A DNA stretch of 64,000 nt, taken from assembly GCF_016920785.2 (NCBI RefSeq), contig NW_024609837.1:44766745-44830744 (forward strand), read 5' to 3'. Under the pieces are notes generated by a model, which did no database searches, had not been told where the DNA came from, and saw only the letters and a list, made by a program, of their open reading frames with translations. Shown here in pieces: positions 10,153-21,100 of the stretch (positions within the stretch are counted from its first letter, which is position 1; each line of letters opens with the position of its first letter). The DNA is from Ixodes scapularis. Its lineage: Eukaryota; Arthropoda; Arachnida; Ixodida; Ixodidae. The position numbers were made by a program, and so were the translations under genes.

Positions 10153-11361
10153 ATGGACAACCAGTCGTCGCAGAACCCGTCCGCCGCCGCCGTCGTATAC
10201 CTTCCCGTCGCACCTCGGACTCCGACGCCATTCCACGGGGAGGTCCACGAGCACGTTGAAGATTGGCTGCAACATTACAAACGAGTTGCTCGCCATAACA
10301 CATGGACTCCGGAGCAGTGCCTTCAGAACGTCTACTTCGCTCTGGAAGGCACGGCACGCACCTGGTTGGAGAACCACGAAGCGTCGATTTCGTCGTGGGA
10401 AGAATTCCAGGCCGAGCTGCGACGCACCTTTGCCAACCAGCACCGACGACAGCGTGCCGAAGAACTCCTGCGAGCGAGGACCCAAGGGCCGACCGAAAGC
10501 GTCACGAGCTTCGTCGAAGACGTTCTCCACATCATGAATCGGGCCGACCCAAACGCTCCCGAAGAGAAAAAGCTCCGGGTCTTGATGCGCGGCGTCAAGG
10601 AAAACATTTTCGGAGGCCTTGTTCGGAGCCCGCCTACCACCGTCGAAGGTTTCATCACAGAGGCCACCAACATCGAACGTGCCCTCCAAGCACGCGCCGC
10701 CCCCTATCACCGAGTTCCCGGCGTCGCTGACTTCTCATCTTCCGGCTTCAACCCCACGGACATCCGCGAGATAATCCGGGACGTCGTGCGGGAGGAAATC
10801 AGGAAGCTGCTACCTGCTGCCACAAGCCCGGCTACGCCCTCAGTCGCCGAGATTGTCCGGGAAGAACTGCAGCAGGCGCTACAGCCAGAAGTTTTCGCCA
10901 GCGCCGCTCCTGAACCACCAAAGCTGAGCTACGCCGCAGCTACCCGACGACCACCCCCTGCTCACCCGTATGCGGCGCCACCTCGACGTGAACCTCCAGC
11001 GCCGCAGTATTCCCGACGCCATGAAGATCGGGCGTACGTCCGCCCAGAACAAGCTGCGCCGCGAAAGACCGACGTGTGGAGGACGGCCGATCGACGCCCG
11101 CTGTGTTACCACTGCGGTGAAGCCGGCCACATTTACCGTCGACGCCCCTACCGACAACTGGGGCTGCGCGGGTTCCACCCGAACGACCCGCGCCCAAGGT
11201 ACGACGAACGTCCTCGTGACATCGAGGAGTATCTCCGACGTTCGCCATCTGCAACGCCGCTCCGTCGTGAGTCCCGCTCACCGTCGCCCAGACGTTCAGC
11301 GTCTCCAGCGTCACGACCCCGCCGAGAGAGCCTGTCGCCCTTGCGTCGCCGGGAAAACTAA
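10153..11361 (+). CDS. Gag of the Ty3/gypsy element
   Basis: About 402 residues from the ATG at 10153, chosen because the frame upstream (from 9982) runs into the leader. An N-terminal retrotransposon gag (capsid) domain is visible, with residues like PFHGE-E-VEDWLQHYKR and a W-EF-AELR-F block; proline- and arginine-rich sequence follows. A zinc knuckle begins CYHCGEAGH at 11104, but the fourth zinc ligand, expected at 11143-11145, is CGC (Arg) instead of TGC, so the knuckle is CCHR. The C-terminus is an RS/SP-rich basic tail. The stop TAA at 11359 directly follows a GGGAAAAC run, a plausible slip site into pol. Confidence 0.85.
   Translation: MDNQSSQNPSAAAVVYLPVAPRTPTPFHGEVHEHVEDWLQHYKRVARHNTWTPEQCLQNVYFALEGTARTWLENHEASISSWEEFQAELRRTFANQHRRQRAEELLRARTQGPTESVTSFVEDVLHIMNRADPNAPEEKKLRVLMRGVKENIFGGLVRSPPTTVEGFITEATNIERALQARAAPYHRVPGVADFSSSGFNPTDIREIIRDVVREEIRKLLPAATSPATPSVAEIVREELQQALQPEVFASAAPEPPKLSYAAATRRPPPAHPYAAPPRREPPAPQYSRRHEDRAYVRPEQAAPRKTDVWRTADRRPLCYHCGEAGHIYRRRPYRQLGLRGFHPNDPRPRYDERPRDIEEYLRRSPSATPLRRESRSPSPRRSASPASRPRRESLSPLRRREN
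11346..11361 (+). promoter_or_regulatory. Candidate -1 frameshift site at the gag-pol junction
   Basis: GGGAAAACTAA spans the last gag codons and its stop. Shifting back one base at the A-run gives a frame that is open without interruption from 11355 into the protease domain; no ATG is needed. -1 frameshifting is common in metazoan Ty3/gypsy elements. The heptamer is not a perfect X XXY YYZ, so this is inference. Confidence 0.5.
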
Positions 11362-14300
11362 GTGCGGCAACGCCTGGAGGTGGCGTTGCCGAAGACGACC
11401 GTAGTAAAGAGCCTCCAAGAACGACGGAGCGCTCCCACTCTCTCGACGCTACGGATCACAACGACGTCCCTGCATCGGTGTCCAACAACCTAAACGTTAT
11501 AATCGACGGCCACGACTTATCGGCACTTGTGGACACCGGAGCAGACTACTCAGTTTTGAGTGGGAGGCTCTCTCGTCGCCTGCGAAAAGTGACAACGCCG
11601 TGGGAAGGCCCTCAAATACAAACCGCCGGTGGGCACCTCATCACACCAGTCGGGCGATGCACTGCTCGCGTCGAGATCCACGGTGAGACGTGCCCTGTGA
11701 AGTTCGTCGTTCTGCAAGACTGTTCGAGGGACGTTATCCTCGGAATGGACTTCCTCTGCGAATATGGCGCCGTCATCGACCTCAGAGCGAACCGGCTAAC
11801 TCTGCGAAAACCTGTTTTACCACCGGAGGAACCCGAAGCGACGTCATCCGCGGTCCGAGTCCTCGCAAATCACGTAAACTTACCGCCGCGGTCGAGTGTT
11901 TTCGTACCTGTCGGGATCACCGAAGCTTTATGCGGCGAAGTTCTGCTCGAGGGGAGCCTCCAGTTGCTTCTGGGAAAAGGAATAGGCGTCGCAAGAGGGG
12001 TAGCTGAACTTCAGGGTGGCCGCACTGTGGTCCTCATGACGAACTTCCGAAACGAAGCGCAACACCTCACGAAAGGGGCAGCCGTTGGCCACGTCGAGGA
12101 ACTCCGAAACTCCGCGGAAATTGCTGCCATTGCTGACGAATCCTCGCCACCTCAGCAAGACAGTACGTCGCCAGCACAGCTCGACATTGACCCTAAGCTT
12201 CCGGGCCCGAAACGACGTCAGTTGATTAACCTCCTCGCCGAATACCGTGACTGCTTTGCGACATCGTCGAAGGTACGCCAAACCGCCGTTGCGAAGCACC
12301 GCATCGTTACCGAGGACGACGCGCGCCCTGTGCATCGATCGCCGTACAGAGTCTCCGTTAAAGAAAGGGAGGTAATCCAGGAGCAAGTTCAAGAGATGCT
12401 GAGAGACGACATAATCCAACCTTCAAATAGTCCGTGGGCCTCTCCAGTCGTGCTGGTTAAGAAGAAGGACGGAACGCTTAGGTTCTGTGTGGACTACCGG
12501 CAGCTGAACGTCGTGACGAAGAAAGACGTCTACCCGCTTCCCCGCATCGACGACACTCTAGACCGGTTGCGCCATTCTCGATATTTTTCATCGATGGACC
12601 TGAAGAGCGGCTACTGGCAGATCGAAGTCGACGAACGGGACCGAGAGAAGACAGCCTTCGTCACACCGGATGGACTGTACGAGTTTAAGGTGATGCCCTT
12701 CGGACTATGCACGGCGCCAGCAACTTTCCAGCGTGTCATGGACACCGTACTGGCAGGACTGAAGTGGCAGAGCTGTCTCGTCTACCTCGACGACGTCGTA
12801 GTGTTTTCCGGCGACTTCGACGAGCACTTGCGACGACTCCGAGCTGTTCTCCAAGCCATACGGACCGCCGGACTCACCCTCAAGCCGTCAAAGTGTCGGT
12901 TTGCCTATGACGAACTGAAGTTCCTTGGCCACGTCGTGAACAACAAGGGTGTTCTACCTGACCCCGAGAAGACCCGCGCCGTAGCTGCATTTACGCCGCC
13001 GTCTGACAAGAAAGCCGTGAGAAGATTTCTCGGACTCTGTGGCTACTACAGGCGCTTTGTTCGAGACTTCGCCAAGCTTTCGGCACCGCTAACACACCTC
13101 ACGAAGGACGCCGTAAAGTTCGAGTGGACAGAAGAACACCAGAGGTCATTCGACGAGCTGAAGCGACGACTGCAGGCGCCTCCTGTTCTTGGACATTTCG
13201 ACCAGGATGCGGAAACCGAGATTCACACGGACGCAAGTAACGCAGGACTTGGCGCGGTACTGGTTCAAGTACAAGAAGGCGCCGAGCGAGTCATCGCCTA
13301 CGCAAGTCGGACATTGTCCAAGGCGGAACGAAATTACTCCACGACTGAAAAAGAATGCCTTGCGGTCGTCTGGGCGATCACGAAGTTTCGTCCGTACTTA
13401 TACGGAAGCCCGTTCCGCGTAGTCACGGACCACCATTCGCTCTGCTGGCTTGCGAACATCAAGGACCCGTCAGGACGCCTTGCGCGATGGAGTCTCCGAC
13501 TACAAGAGTTCAACATGACCGTAGTCTACAAGTCAGGCCGCAAGCACAGCGACGCCGACTGCCTGTCCAGAGCTCCCATCGAAACACCTTCCGACAGCAG
13601 CGACGGCGATGACGACGAGTGTTTCCTGGGCGCAGTGAACACCGACGACATGGCCCGACGTCAACGAGACGATCCTGAGCTGCGCGCACTAAAAGAGCAC
13701 CTGGAAGGGCGTGGGAGTGCCATACCACGTGTTTTTTCACGAGCCCTGCCGACCTTCGCCATTAGACAAGGAGTTCTCTACAAAGAGAACTTCGGCAACA
13801 ACAACTCGACGTGGCTGCTGGTAATCCCGACCGACCTTCGAGAGGAGATCTTCCAAGCCTGCCACGACGACCCGACGTCCGGACACGTTGGTTACAGCCG
13901 GACACTAGCCCGTATTCGTGAAAAGTATTACTGGCCCAAGCTCCCCAAAACCGTCCACCTATACACACGATCATGCCATGAATGCCAGCGACGAAAGAAA
14001 CCTCCAACGAGGCCGGCCGGACTCTTGCAGTCAATTCCTCCGCCAATGGCACCTTTCCAGCAGATCGGAATGGATCTACTTGGCCCTTTTCCGCCGTCAA
14101 CGTCGGGAAATCGCTGGATCATCGTCGCCACAGATTATCTCACGCGGTACGCCGAAACGAAAGCCCTTCCTTCCGGAACTGCTGTGGAAGTTGCCAAGTT
14201 TTTCATTGAATCCATCGTCCTCCGGCACGGCGCTCCCGAAATCCTGATCTCCGACCGTGGATCCTCGTTCATGGCCCAGCTAACACAAGAAGTCCTTCGT

Positions 14301-14898
14301 CTCAGCCACACCAGCCACCGTCGCACCACGGCGTACCACCCTCAGACCAACAGGCTGACGGAAAGACTCAACAAGACCATCGCCGACATGATTTCCATGC
14401 ACGTCGACGTGGGACGAGGTGTTGCCGTACGTCACCTTTGCCTACAATACGGCCGTGCAAGAAACCACCGGGGTTACACCCTTTCAACTGGTTCATGGTC
14501 GCAAAGTGACGACAATGCTGGACGCAATGTTACCCCACGAACCGGCTGTCGACGGAAGCGACGACGCCCAGGTGGTTGCCCAACGGGCAGAAGAAGTCCG
14601 TCAGCTCGCCAGACTCCGGATTCAAGCCCAACAACGTATCGACACTGGCCGCTACAACCTTCGTCGCCGGGACGTCCACTTCCAGCCTGGAGACAGGGTG
14701 TGGGTGTGGACACCGATCCGCCGCCGTGGTCTCAGTGAAAAACTCCTGAAGCGCTACTTTGGACCCTACAAAGTGCTTCGTCGACTCGGGGATCTGAACT
14801 ACGAGGAGATGCCCGACGGAACACGAACATCGTCACGCCGCCCACCACGACCTGAGGTCGTCCACGTCGTGCGCCTGAAGCCGTACTACGCTCGATAG
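11355..14898 (+). CDS. Pol of the Ty3/gypsy element (one frameshift in integrase)
   Basis: The frame is open from the gag stop, through an aspartic protease (ALVDTGADYSVL near 11520), reverse transcriptase (MDLKSGYWQIEVD, PFGLCTAPATFQRVMD and the YLDD catalytic box near 12780), RNase H (IHTDASNAGLGAVL near 13210) and integrase (H-H-C-C zinc motif with CHECQRRK near 13975; catalytic core DLLGPFP, SDRGSSF and TERLNKT). Around 14400-14418 the frame shifts: the continuation, LPYVTFAYNTAV onward, is in another frame and ends at 14898. That is a one-base loss (or equivalent) in the integrase core, before the C-terminal region. I see no chromodomain. Confidence 0.9.
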
Positions 14899-14994
14899 GA
14901 CTGTGGATCTTATGTGTTTCAAATGACTCTTCAGTTTGCCGTTCTTTTTATGTGCTTTGTTTTGTTTTGTGTTGCATCGGGGCGATGCACTTTT

Positions 14995-15005
14995 AAAGGG
15001 GGGAG
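14995..15005 (+). promoter_or_regulatory. Polypurine tract
   Basis: AAAGGGGGGAG lies immediately before the 3' LTR, the expected primer for plus-strand DNA synthesis. A 6-bp stem GCATCG/CGATGC sits just upstream at about 14974-14988. Confidence 0.8.
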
Positions 15006-15008
15006 TAA

Positions 15009-15375
15009 TGCCGCGCGCAGGGGTCACGGACTTCTAGAACTTTCTCGTTTATTCTTGCTCCGGACATAACTTCTATCGTTTATCCCCGCTTATGTTGTTC
15101 TAGAAAGTGCGTGTTCATTCTCGCCCCGAGCGCGCTACGCTCGAACCTTCTCCGCCGAATCTTCGAGATAGTGACCTACTCTAGATAAGACGCCGCTCGC
15201 GACCTTGTCGAGTCAGTCTCGCCCCAGCGCTCGATCTTGCGGTTTCGCCGACTTCGACGCCCGCGACGCTTTGTTATTATCTCTTGTACTCTTTTATTTT
15301 TGGCACAAGTTCGCCACATTAAACGTTTATTTCTTCCTGTTTATTTCCTGTTCTTTTTGGTCACCACCCGTGACA
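15009..15375 (+). repeat. 3' LTR
   Basis: An intact 367-bp LTR bounded by TG and CA. It provides the uninterrupted reference for the split 5' LTR. It contains no obvious TATA box. Confidence 0.93.
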
Positions 15376-16064
15376 ATATATTTGTATTTTAAATACTGGC
15401 CAAATATTTGGGCACAGGATTTTCGCAAATAAATGCGATATTTCGCACTCTTCGCGATGGGAGTCATATGCAGAGAGCAATAAAGTTGCCGCGCTTTACC
15501 CATAACAAATGTAAAAGAAAAAAAAAAGTAAAAGGGGACAAGGATTGAACTGGGTGGATACAATCATTTGACATTGGGGCTAACTTTGTTTGTTTTTGTT
15601 CTTTTTTTTTTTTTTGACGCCACATTAATAATTTGTTTTTTGAAAAAAAAAAGGCTTTATTGCCTTAACTGGGTATTTCAAATTTAACTCGTGATCAATA
15701 CAATGTGTTTCCTGGTGTTATAACCGCCTATCTTTTGACAAGCATTTTTGTTTTAGAGCTGAAAGTTTCTTTTAAGCGCTTGATTCTTGGTGTGTATAGA
15801 GTTCACTTTTTTATTTGGGCAGACTTTTTTTTTCGGAGGAAGGGGGGGGGGGGGGGGCATTTGAATTTAAGATGTCAAGCTACTGAAAAAAATTGTATTT
15901 GGAAAAATTATTTGAAGATGATCAAATACTCTCGTTTTGTTTGTATCGTGCATTTAAATATTTTTTTAGAAAAGTGGAATTGTATTCGTAATTAAGTATA
16001 CTTTTGTCAAAGGATTTTGTATTTGTATTTTGATACACTTTTTAAATTATTTTGCCCATTGCTG
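15376..16064. mobile_element. Right part of the hAT-like outer element
   Basis: AT-rich non-coding sequence with homopolymer runs (T at 15602-15615, G at 15842-15857) leading to the inverted terminus near 16064. It belongs with 7002-7143. Confidence 0.45.
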
Positions 16065-16120
16065 TCCGTTCGAAAAGTAGTGTGCTTTCATATGTACCAC
16101 TGACTCTAGAATGCAACGCA

Positions 16121-16860
<740 letters not shown>

Positions 16861-16861
16861 A

Positions 16862-17215
16862 AGGTGTAGGCAAGCTGGACAAAAATGGCGGAAATAATCC
16901 CCGAAGAAGGGGAAGGAGGTGAACAGAGGGCAGCCATAAATCTCTAAACACAGCTATCTGGCTGGTAGGCGACTGAAAAAAATCCGCCAGGTTCTGGTAT
17001 CGAACGAGGGACCTCTCCGTTTCGAGTGGAGCGCTCTCCTAACTAAGCTAACTAGGAGTTGGTAGAGCGCTCCACTGAAAATGAAGAGGTCCCTAATTCG
17101 ACACCAGGACCAGGCGGATTGTTTTCAGTATCGCGCTAGTCACATAGCTGTATTTGGAGATTTGTGTTTTTCCTCTGTCCCCCTTGCTCACCTCCTCCGG
17201 GAATTATTACGGTTA
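16862..17215. repeat. Head-to-head inverted pair of tRNA-derived SINEs
   Basis: A minus-oriented copy (16862-17057) and a plus-oriented copy (17058-17215) meet at their tRNA-like heads. Both contain GGTAGAGCGCTCCA-like D-arm and anticodon-arm sequence, a T-arm remnant and the body 'aatctc-aaacacagct' seen in the other SINE copies. The plus copy lacks the first bases of the tRNA head. Together they form a long imperfect palindrome. Confidence 0.7.
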
Positions 17216-18055
17216 CTCTGTTTTAGGTTTAATTTCTCGGTTTTAAGTTTTAATTTCGTATTGTTTCAAACTCAAGATGTGACCCACAGCGTAATTATTG
17301 CGCTAAGACAGTTGTTCTAAAAAAACCTGTTTGTGACATAGGTCTTAGATCCAGGCACTTCAAATTTTTTTTGAAGAGTTCAGTGTCTTTGCATTAACGC
17401 TGTGTGTACCGCACTGCGCGTGCGCGGATCCCAAAATTGCAGTCTTAGGTTGGAACATCACGTCGACGCTCAGGCGCAGTTGGGGGCACACCACTCTAAC
17501 GCAAACGCACAGCGCTTGCTTTTACACGCAATACTAAAACTCTCTAATACGGTACAATACCATACCGGCTGCAGCACTCACTACATTGGGACCGTGAATA
17601 AGACTGCTGCCTAAATTATGAAATAACTGTTCGTGAGCCATGATCGCGAGCAGTTCCGCCGTGCCTCCTGTGCAGGAGAACCGGGAGATCCTCACTAGAG
17701 CACTTCCCGTTTCCGCCGCTGGAGGGCGAGCAACGAGCTGGGAACGCGAATACTTCGCTGGAGTCGTCAACAGGCTCCGGCTGATACTGGTTTCCGCTTG
17801 CTGGGTTGTTTACCAGAACAGCGACAACAACTGCCAACACCTGTTGGCTCCAGCAAAACCACTCGATCAAAAAAGAAAAAAAGTCCTCTGGAACGGGCTA
17901 TATTGCAATAGGGTGCGCCGTGGGCGTACATGACGAATTTCCCACCTGCACTTCATACTTAACCCAAGTAGGTTGCGCACTATTTTCATCACTGCGTTGC
18001 CGGTCTCCCCCAGCCAAGCTCGAAAAAACGTAACGTTTATTCCGTGCTCAGAAAC
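17216..18055. other. Upstream flank of the protease gene
   Basis: No coding gene is recognised. The part adjacent to the TATA box (about 17900-18055) is the likely proximal promoter of the protease, but I see no further defined sites. Confidence 0.35.
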
Positions 18056-18063
18056 TATATAAA
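18056..18063 (+). promoter_or_regulatory. TATA box of the protease gene
   Basis: TATATAAA lies 37 bp upstream of the first ATG at 18093. A start about 30 bp downstream of the box would give a very short leader, and the second ATG (18096) could serve equally. Confidence 0.6.
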
Positions 18064-18092
18064 AGTGCAGAGAGATTCCGACTGCAAAGAAA

Positions 18093-18165
18093 ATGATGGC
18101 AGTTGCCCTCGTATTTACCATTCTTGTATTGGTTCGGTTCAATGTAGCGTCTTCTTCGACTCCTG
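18093..18165 (+). CDS. Protease exon 1: signal peptide
   Basis: ATGATG then a hydrophobic run (AVALVFTILVLV) and a small polar stretch SSSTP, ending in phase 1 at a good donor, G|GTAAGT. It fits directly onto exon 2, completing an Ala codon. Confidence 0.8.
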
Positions 18166-21100
18166 GTAAGTAGAACCTTGAGCCGCGTTCATGCTGCTAA
18201 TACTTTATACAAAAAAAAGCACGTAGACTTTGTCGGGGGGGGGGGGGGTGCTTTTATTAATTATTTATTTATTTATAAATGCCCCTAACCTCCCTCTGGA
18301 GGGTGTGGCAGCAGGGGTCAGTACGTTTTACTGCACAAGAAGTTATATACACAATATTAATAACGAATTAACAGCAAAACAAAACAAGACCGTAATCTTT
18401 TCAGGGACAGCCTTCTAATGTTTTTAAATACATTTTGACGGATGACGAGTTTCTCCTGTACTTCGGAAAAACTGTTCCACTCTCCGATTGCTCGAGGGAA
18501 AGACGTAAATTTTAAAAAGTCAGTACGACGAAGATACGAAACCAGCACCCTATTGGTCAAGCTTCGCCTAGAGTGAACCAGTGGTGGCGTTAAATATCTC
18601 TGAAGCACCAATGTTAAAATCGCCATTCAGTAGCGTATATAATAACTTTAGCCTCGCTGTACGGCGCCTTGAGGAAACGAACTCTAGTTGGGCTTTCTCG
18701 TGCGTTTCAAACTCGTTTGTTTGAGTATTGTAAATGAATCGCAATGCATTTCTCTGTACTCTTTCTAACTTGTCAATATTTACGGCCTATAAGCAGTGAT
18801 ATTTGTGTCAAACGAAGCATGCTGAAGATTGCGTTTCAGATACCAAAGTTTACCGTGAGCTTTCCAAACAACAAAATAAACGCGCACAGCCAACATCTGA
18901 TTAGGCGAAAAGTACATACCAAGATATTTGTACGTTGAAACAATTTGTAGAGGGTTGTTATTAACATGGTACTGGAAACTAAATGGGGAACGTTTCCTGG
19001 AAAACGTCATCTGCGCACATTTCCCTATATTAAAGGGCAGTGGCCAAATTTTACACCACTTGCACAACCTTTCTAGAGAAAGGTTAAGTAACCGTTGATC
19101 CTTAATATTTTTCATCTCCCTGAATAAGAGACAGTAATCAGCATAAAATTTTATAGACGCTTTACACACGCGCCAGATTGAGCCGCCATAGCCGCCCTTC
19201 TCTTGTCTTACCGAGATGCCGAGCCACTGAAGCAAGCGTTGACGGGTCTTCACAAGGGCCTATGCTGGGCACAAGTACACAGTAGCATCTAAAATGGCAA
19301 TAACCTTTCCTGCTGTAGCAATGATGAAGTGAAGCGAACGGAATAAGAGGGAACAAAAACTGAAGGTCATTTATGGCGGCGCCCATGCACAGCTGCTGTA
19401 AAGCGTCTATATCTACGCCAAGAAAATTCTGAACATCGTTGATAAACAAGAAATAACGATGAAGATGAAAATAAACCCTGGAGAAGGGGAACTTGAGGGA
19501 CAAAGGACAAACACAAATCTCCAAACACAGCTAGGTGACTGGTGCGCGACCGAAAAAATCCGCCTGGTCCGGGTATCGAACCCGGGACCTCTCCATTACA
19601 GGTGGAGCGCTCTACCAATTGAGCTAACCAGGGGTTAGACATCAGTAGAGCAAACGGGTTTTATCAGCTGCCACCAGTCTAACACCAACAAGGGTGAAGC
19701 TTGCAATTTAAGGTTATAATTAGAATGCAATTAAATGCAAAGGTGCAAGCGAGCTGGACAAGAATGATGAAAATAAACCCTGGAGAAGGGGAACAAGAGG
19801 GACAAAGGACAAACACAAATCTCCAGACACAGCTAGGTGACTGGTGCGCGACCGAAAAAATCCGCCTGGTCCGGGTATCGAACCCGGGACCTCTCCATTA
19901 CAGGTGGAGCGCTCTACCAATTGAGCTAACCAGGGGTTAGACATCAGTAGAGCAAACGGGTTTTATCAGCTGCCAGCTCGCTTGCACCTTTGCATTTAAT
20001 TGCATTCTAATTAAAAGAAATAACTGCGGTCCCAAGGAAGAGCCCTGGGGGAAACTCGACAAAACGTCAGCTGAAATAGAAGCGAAACAAAGGAATGAGG
20101 AACAGCTAAGTAATCTTCAAGCCAAGACGTTACGTTTCGACGTGCAAGTTTTAACAATAGCTTGGGATGAAAATCGCGATCGGACGCTTTTGGGTAATTG
20201 ATGAATATAACCTGTCGGTCCAGAACTTTAGCGACGTCATGCGTCGTTTCAATTGGTTGGGTAGTTGTAGAACGCCCACACCAAAACCTATGCTGGCCGC
20301 GACAGAAAAAAAAAGTTGTTTCAAGGAAAATAGATATGTGGCGAGCAGGATATGTTCCAAAATCTTAGCAGATGACAATATTAAAGATATGGCCCAACAG
20401 TTGTTCAATGATAACGGATCCCCCGATTTGTAAACTGAAATGAATTTTGCGATCTTCCACTGGAGTGGAACAACCGCCTCTGGTAACAACCGAGTGAGAA
20501 AAAAAAACCTGGTGCACCATTCAGCATACCGTTTCAGGAGTGTGTTAGAGATGCTATCGGGCCCCTGCGATCTTTTGTTATCGAGATTCAGTAGTCAAGA
20601 ACAAATACCCTCAATGAAAACCTCAGTGTTAGGAATGCTGAAATTGTCAACCAGCAGAGCAACAGGACAATCACCATTTTCCTCTGTAAAAACGGAACCA
20701 AAATAGCTCTGAAGAGCAATACCATTATCGAACGTCGAAGATAATATCGCTTTCAACTTTAAGCCTGTTACTCTGGGAACCTTCAGGTGATCAGTGTCTC
20801 GAAACTTTCTATAGATCGGACTTTAAAAAAAAAAAAAAAAAAAACTGGGAAGGCTGGAGTTGTAGTACAGAAACTTCCCTTCGGGCACCTCTGTCCGAAG
20901 GTCTGCTTTAAGCTGCTTCAGAGTAAGCCGACTGTTTTTAACACTTGAATTAATAGTTCATAAAATTTTTCGTGTTAAATGATGTATATCTCGATTAATC
21001 TAAGGATTATGGTTGTTACAGAGATTTTGTTTTTGTACTTTAGGTACAAAGTTATGCAAACATTTCTGAATAGTTCCCTCTAACATATTCCACAGTAACT

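Larger units (their letters stand above)
7144..15375 (+). mobile_element. Ty3/gypsy LTR retrotransposon
   Basis: The element runs from a TG at 7144 to a CA at 15375 and is flanked by ATAT on both sides (7140-7143 and 15376-15379), a 4-bp target duplication. Order is 5' LTR, primer-binding region, gag, pol (protease, RT, RNase H, integrase), polypurine tract, 3' LTR; integrase after RNase H defines Ty3/gypsy. The two LTRs are identical by eye except for one base, so insertion is recent. The 5' LTR is itself interrupted by a 2.4-kb hAT-like element. Gag and pol each carry a disabling-looking change. Confidence 0.92.
7002..16064. mobile_element. hAT-like outer element, split by an LTR retrotransposon
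   Basis: The left end starts CAGAGATGGGAAGTATTTAA and the right end, read inverted, starts CAGCAATGGGCAAAATAATT; both are followed by ATAC/GTATTT-rich subterminal sequence. CAGAGATGGG-type termini are typical of hAT superfamily transposons. Removing the LTR element at 7144-15375 leaves about 830 bp with no transposase, so it is a non-autonomous copy. I could not find a convincing 8-bp target duplication, so the family call rests on the ends alone. Confidence 0.5.
19458..20014 (-). mobile_element. tRNA-derived SINE dimer with 10-bp target duplication
   Basis: Two units in tandem, each with a tRNA-like head and a shared body, lie between direct repeats AAGAAATAAC at 19448-19457 and 20015-20024. 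The LINE reverse-transcriptase frame continues across the excised junction, which confirms insertion into the LINE. The right end carries an extra segment 'gcaaaggtgcaagcgagctgg' whose inverted partner lies near 19737. The units resemble Ruka-type tick SINEs by structure; this is recollection, not a search. Confidence 0.75.

Noticed and set aside
10052..10710. Minus-strand frames opposite gag
   Set aside because: Shadow frames caused by GC-rich codon use of gag; no motifs.
7002..16064. 8-bp target duplication for the outer hAT-like element
   Set aside because: The flanks TTATCGTC and TCCGTTCG do not match convincingly, so the call rests on terminal sequence only.
19562..19935. Two functional tRNA-Thr genes on the minus strand
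   Set aside because: The cloverleaf is good, but position 33 is C, the first acceptor pair is mismatched, both sit in a repeated SINE body with a target duplication, and further copies exist at 16862-17215 and 30718.
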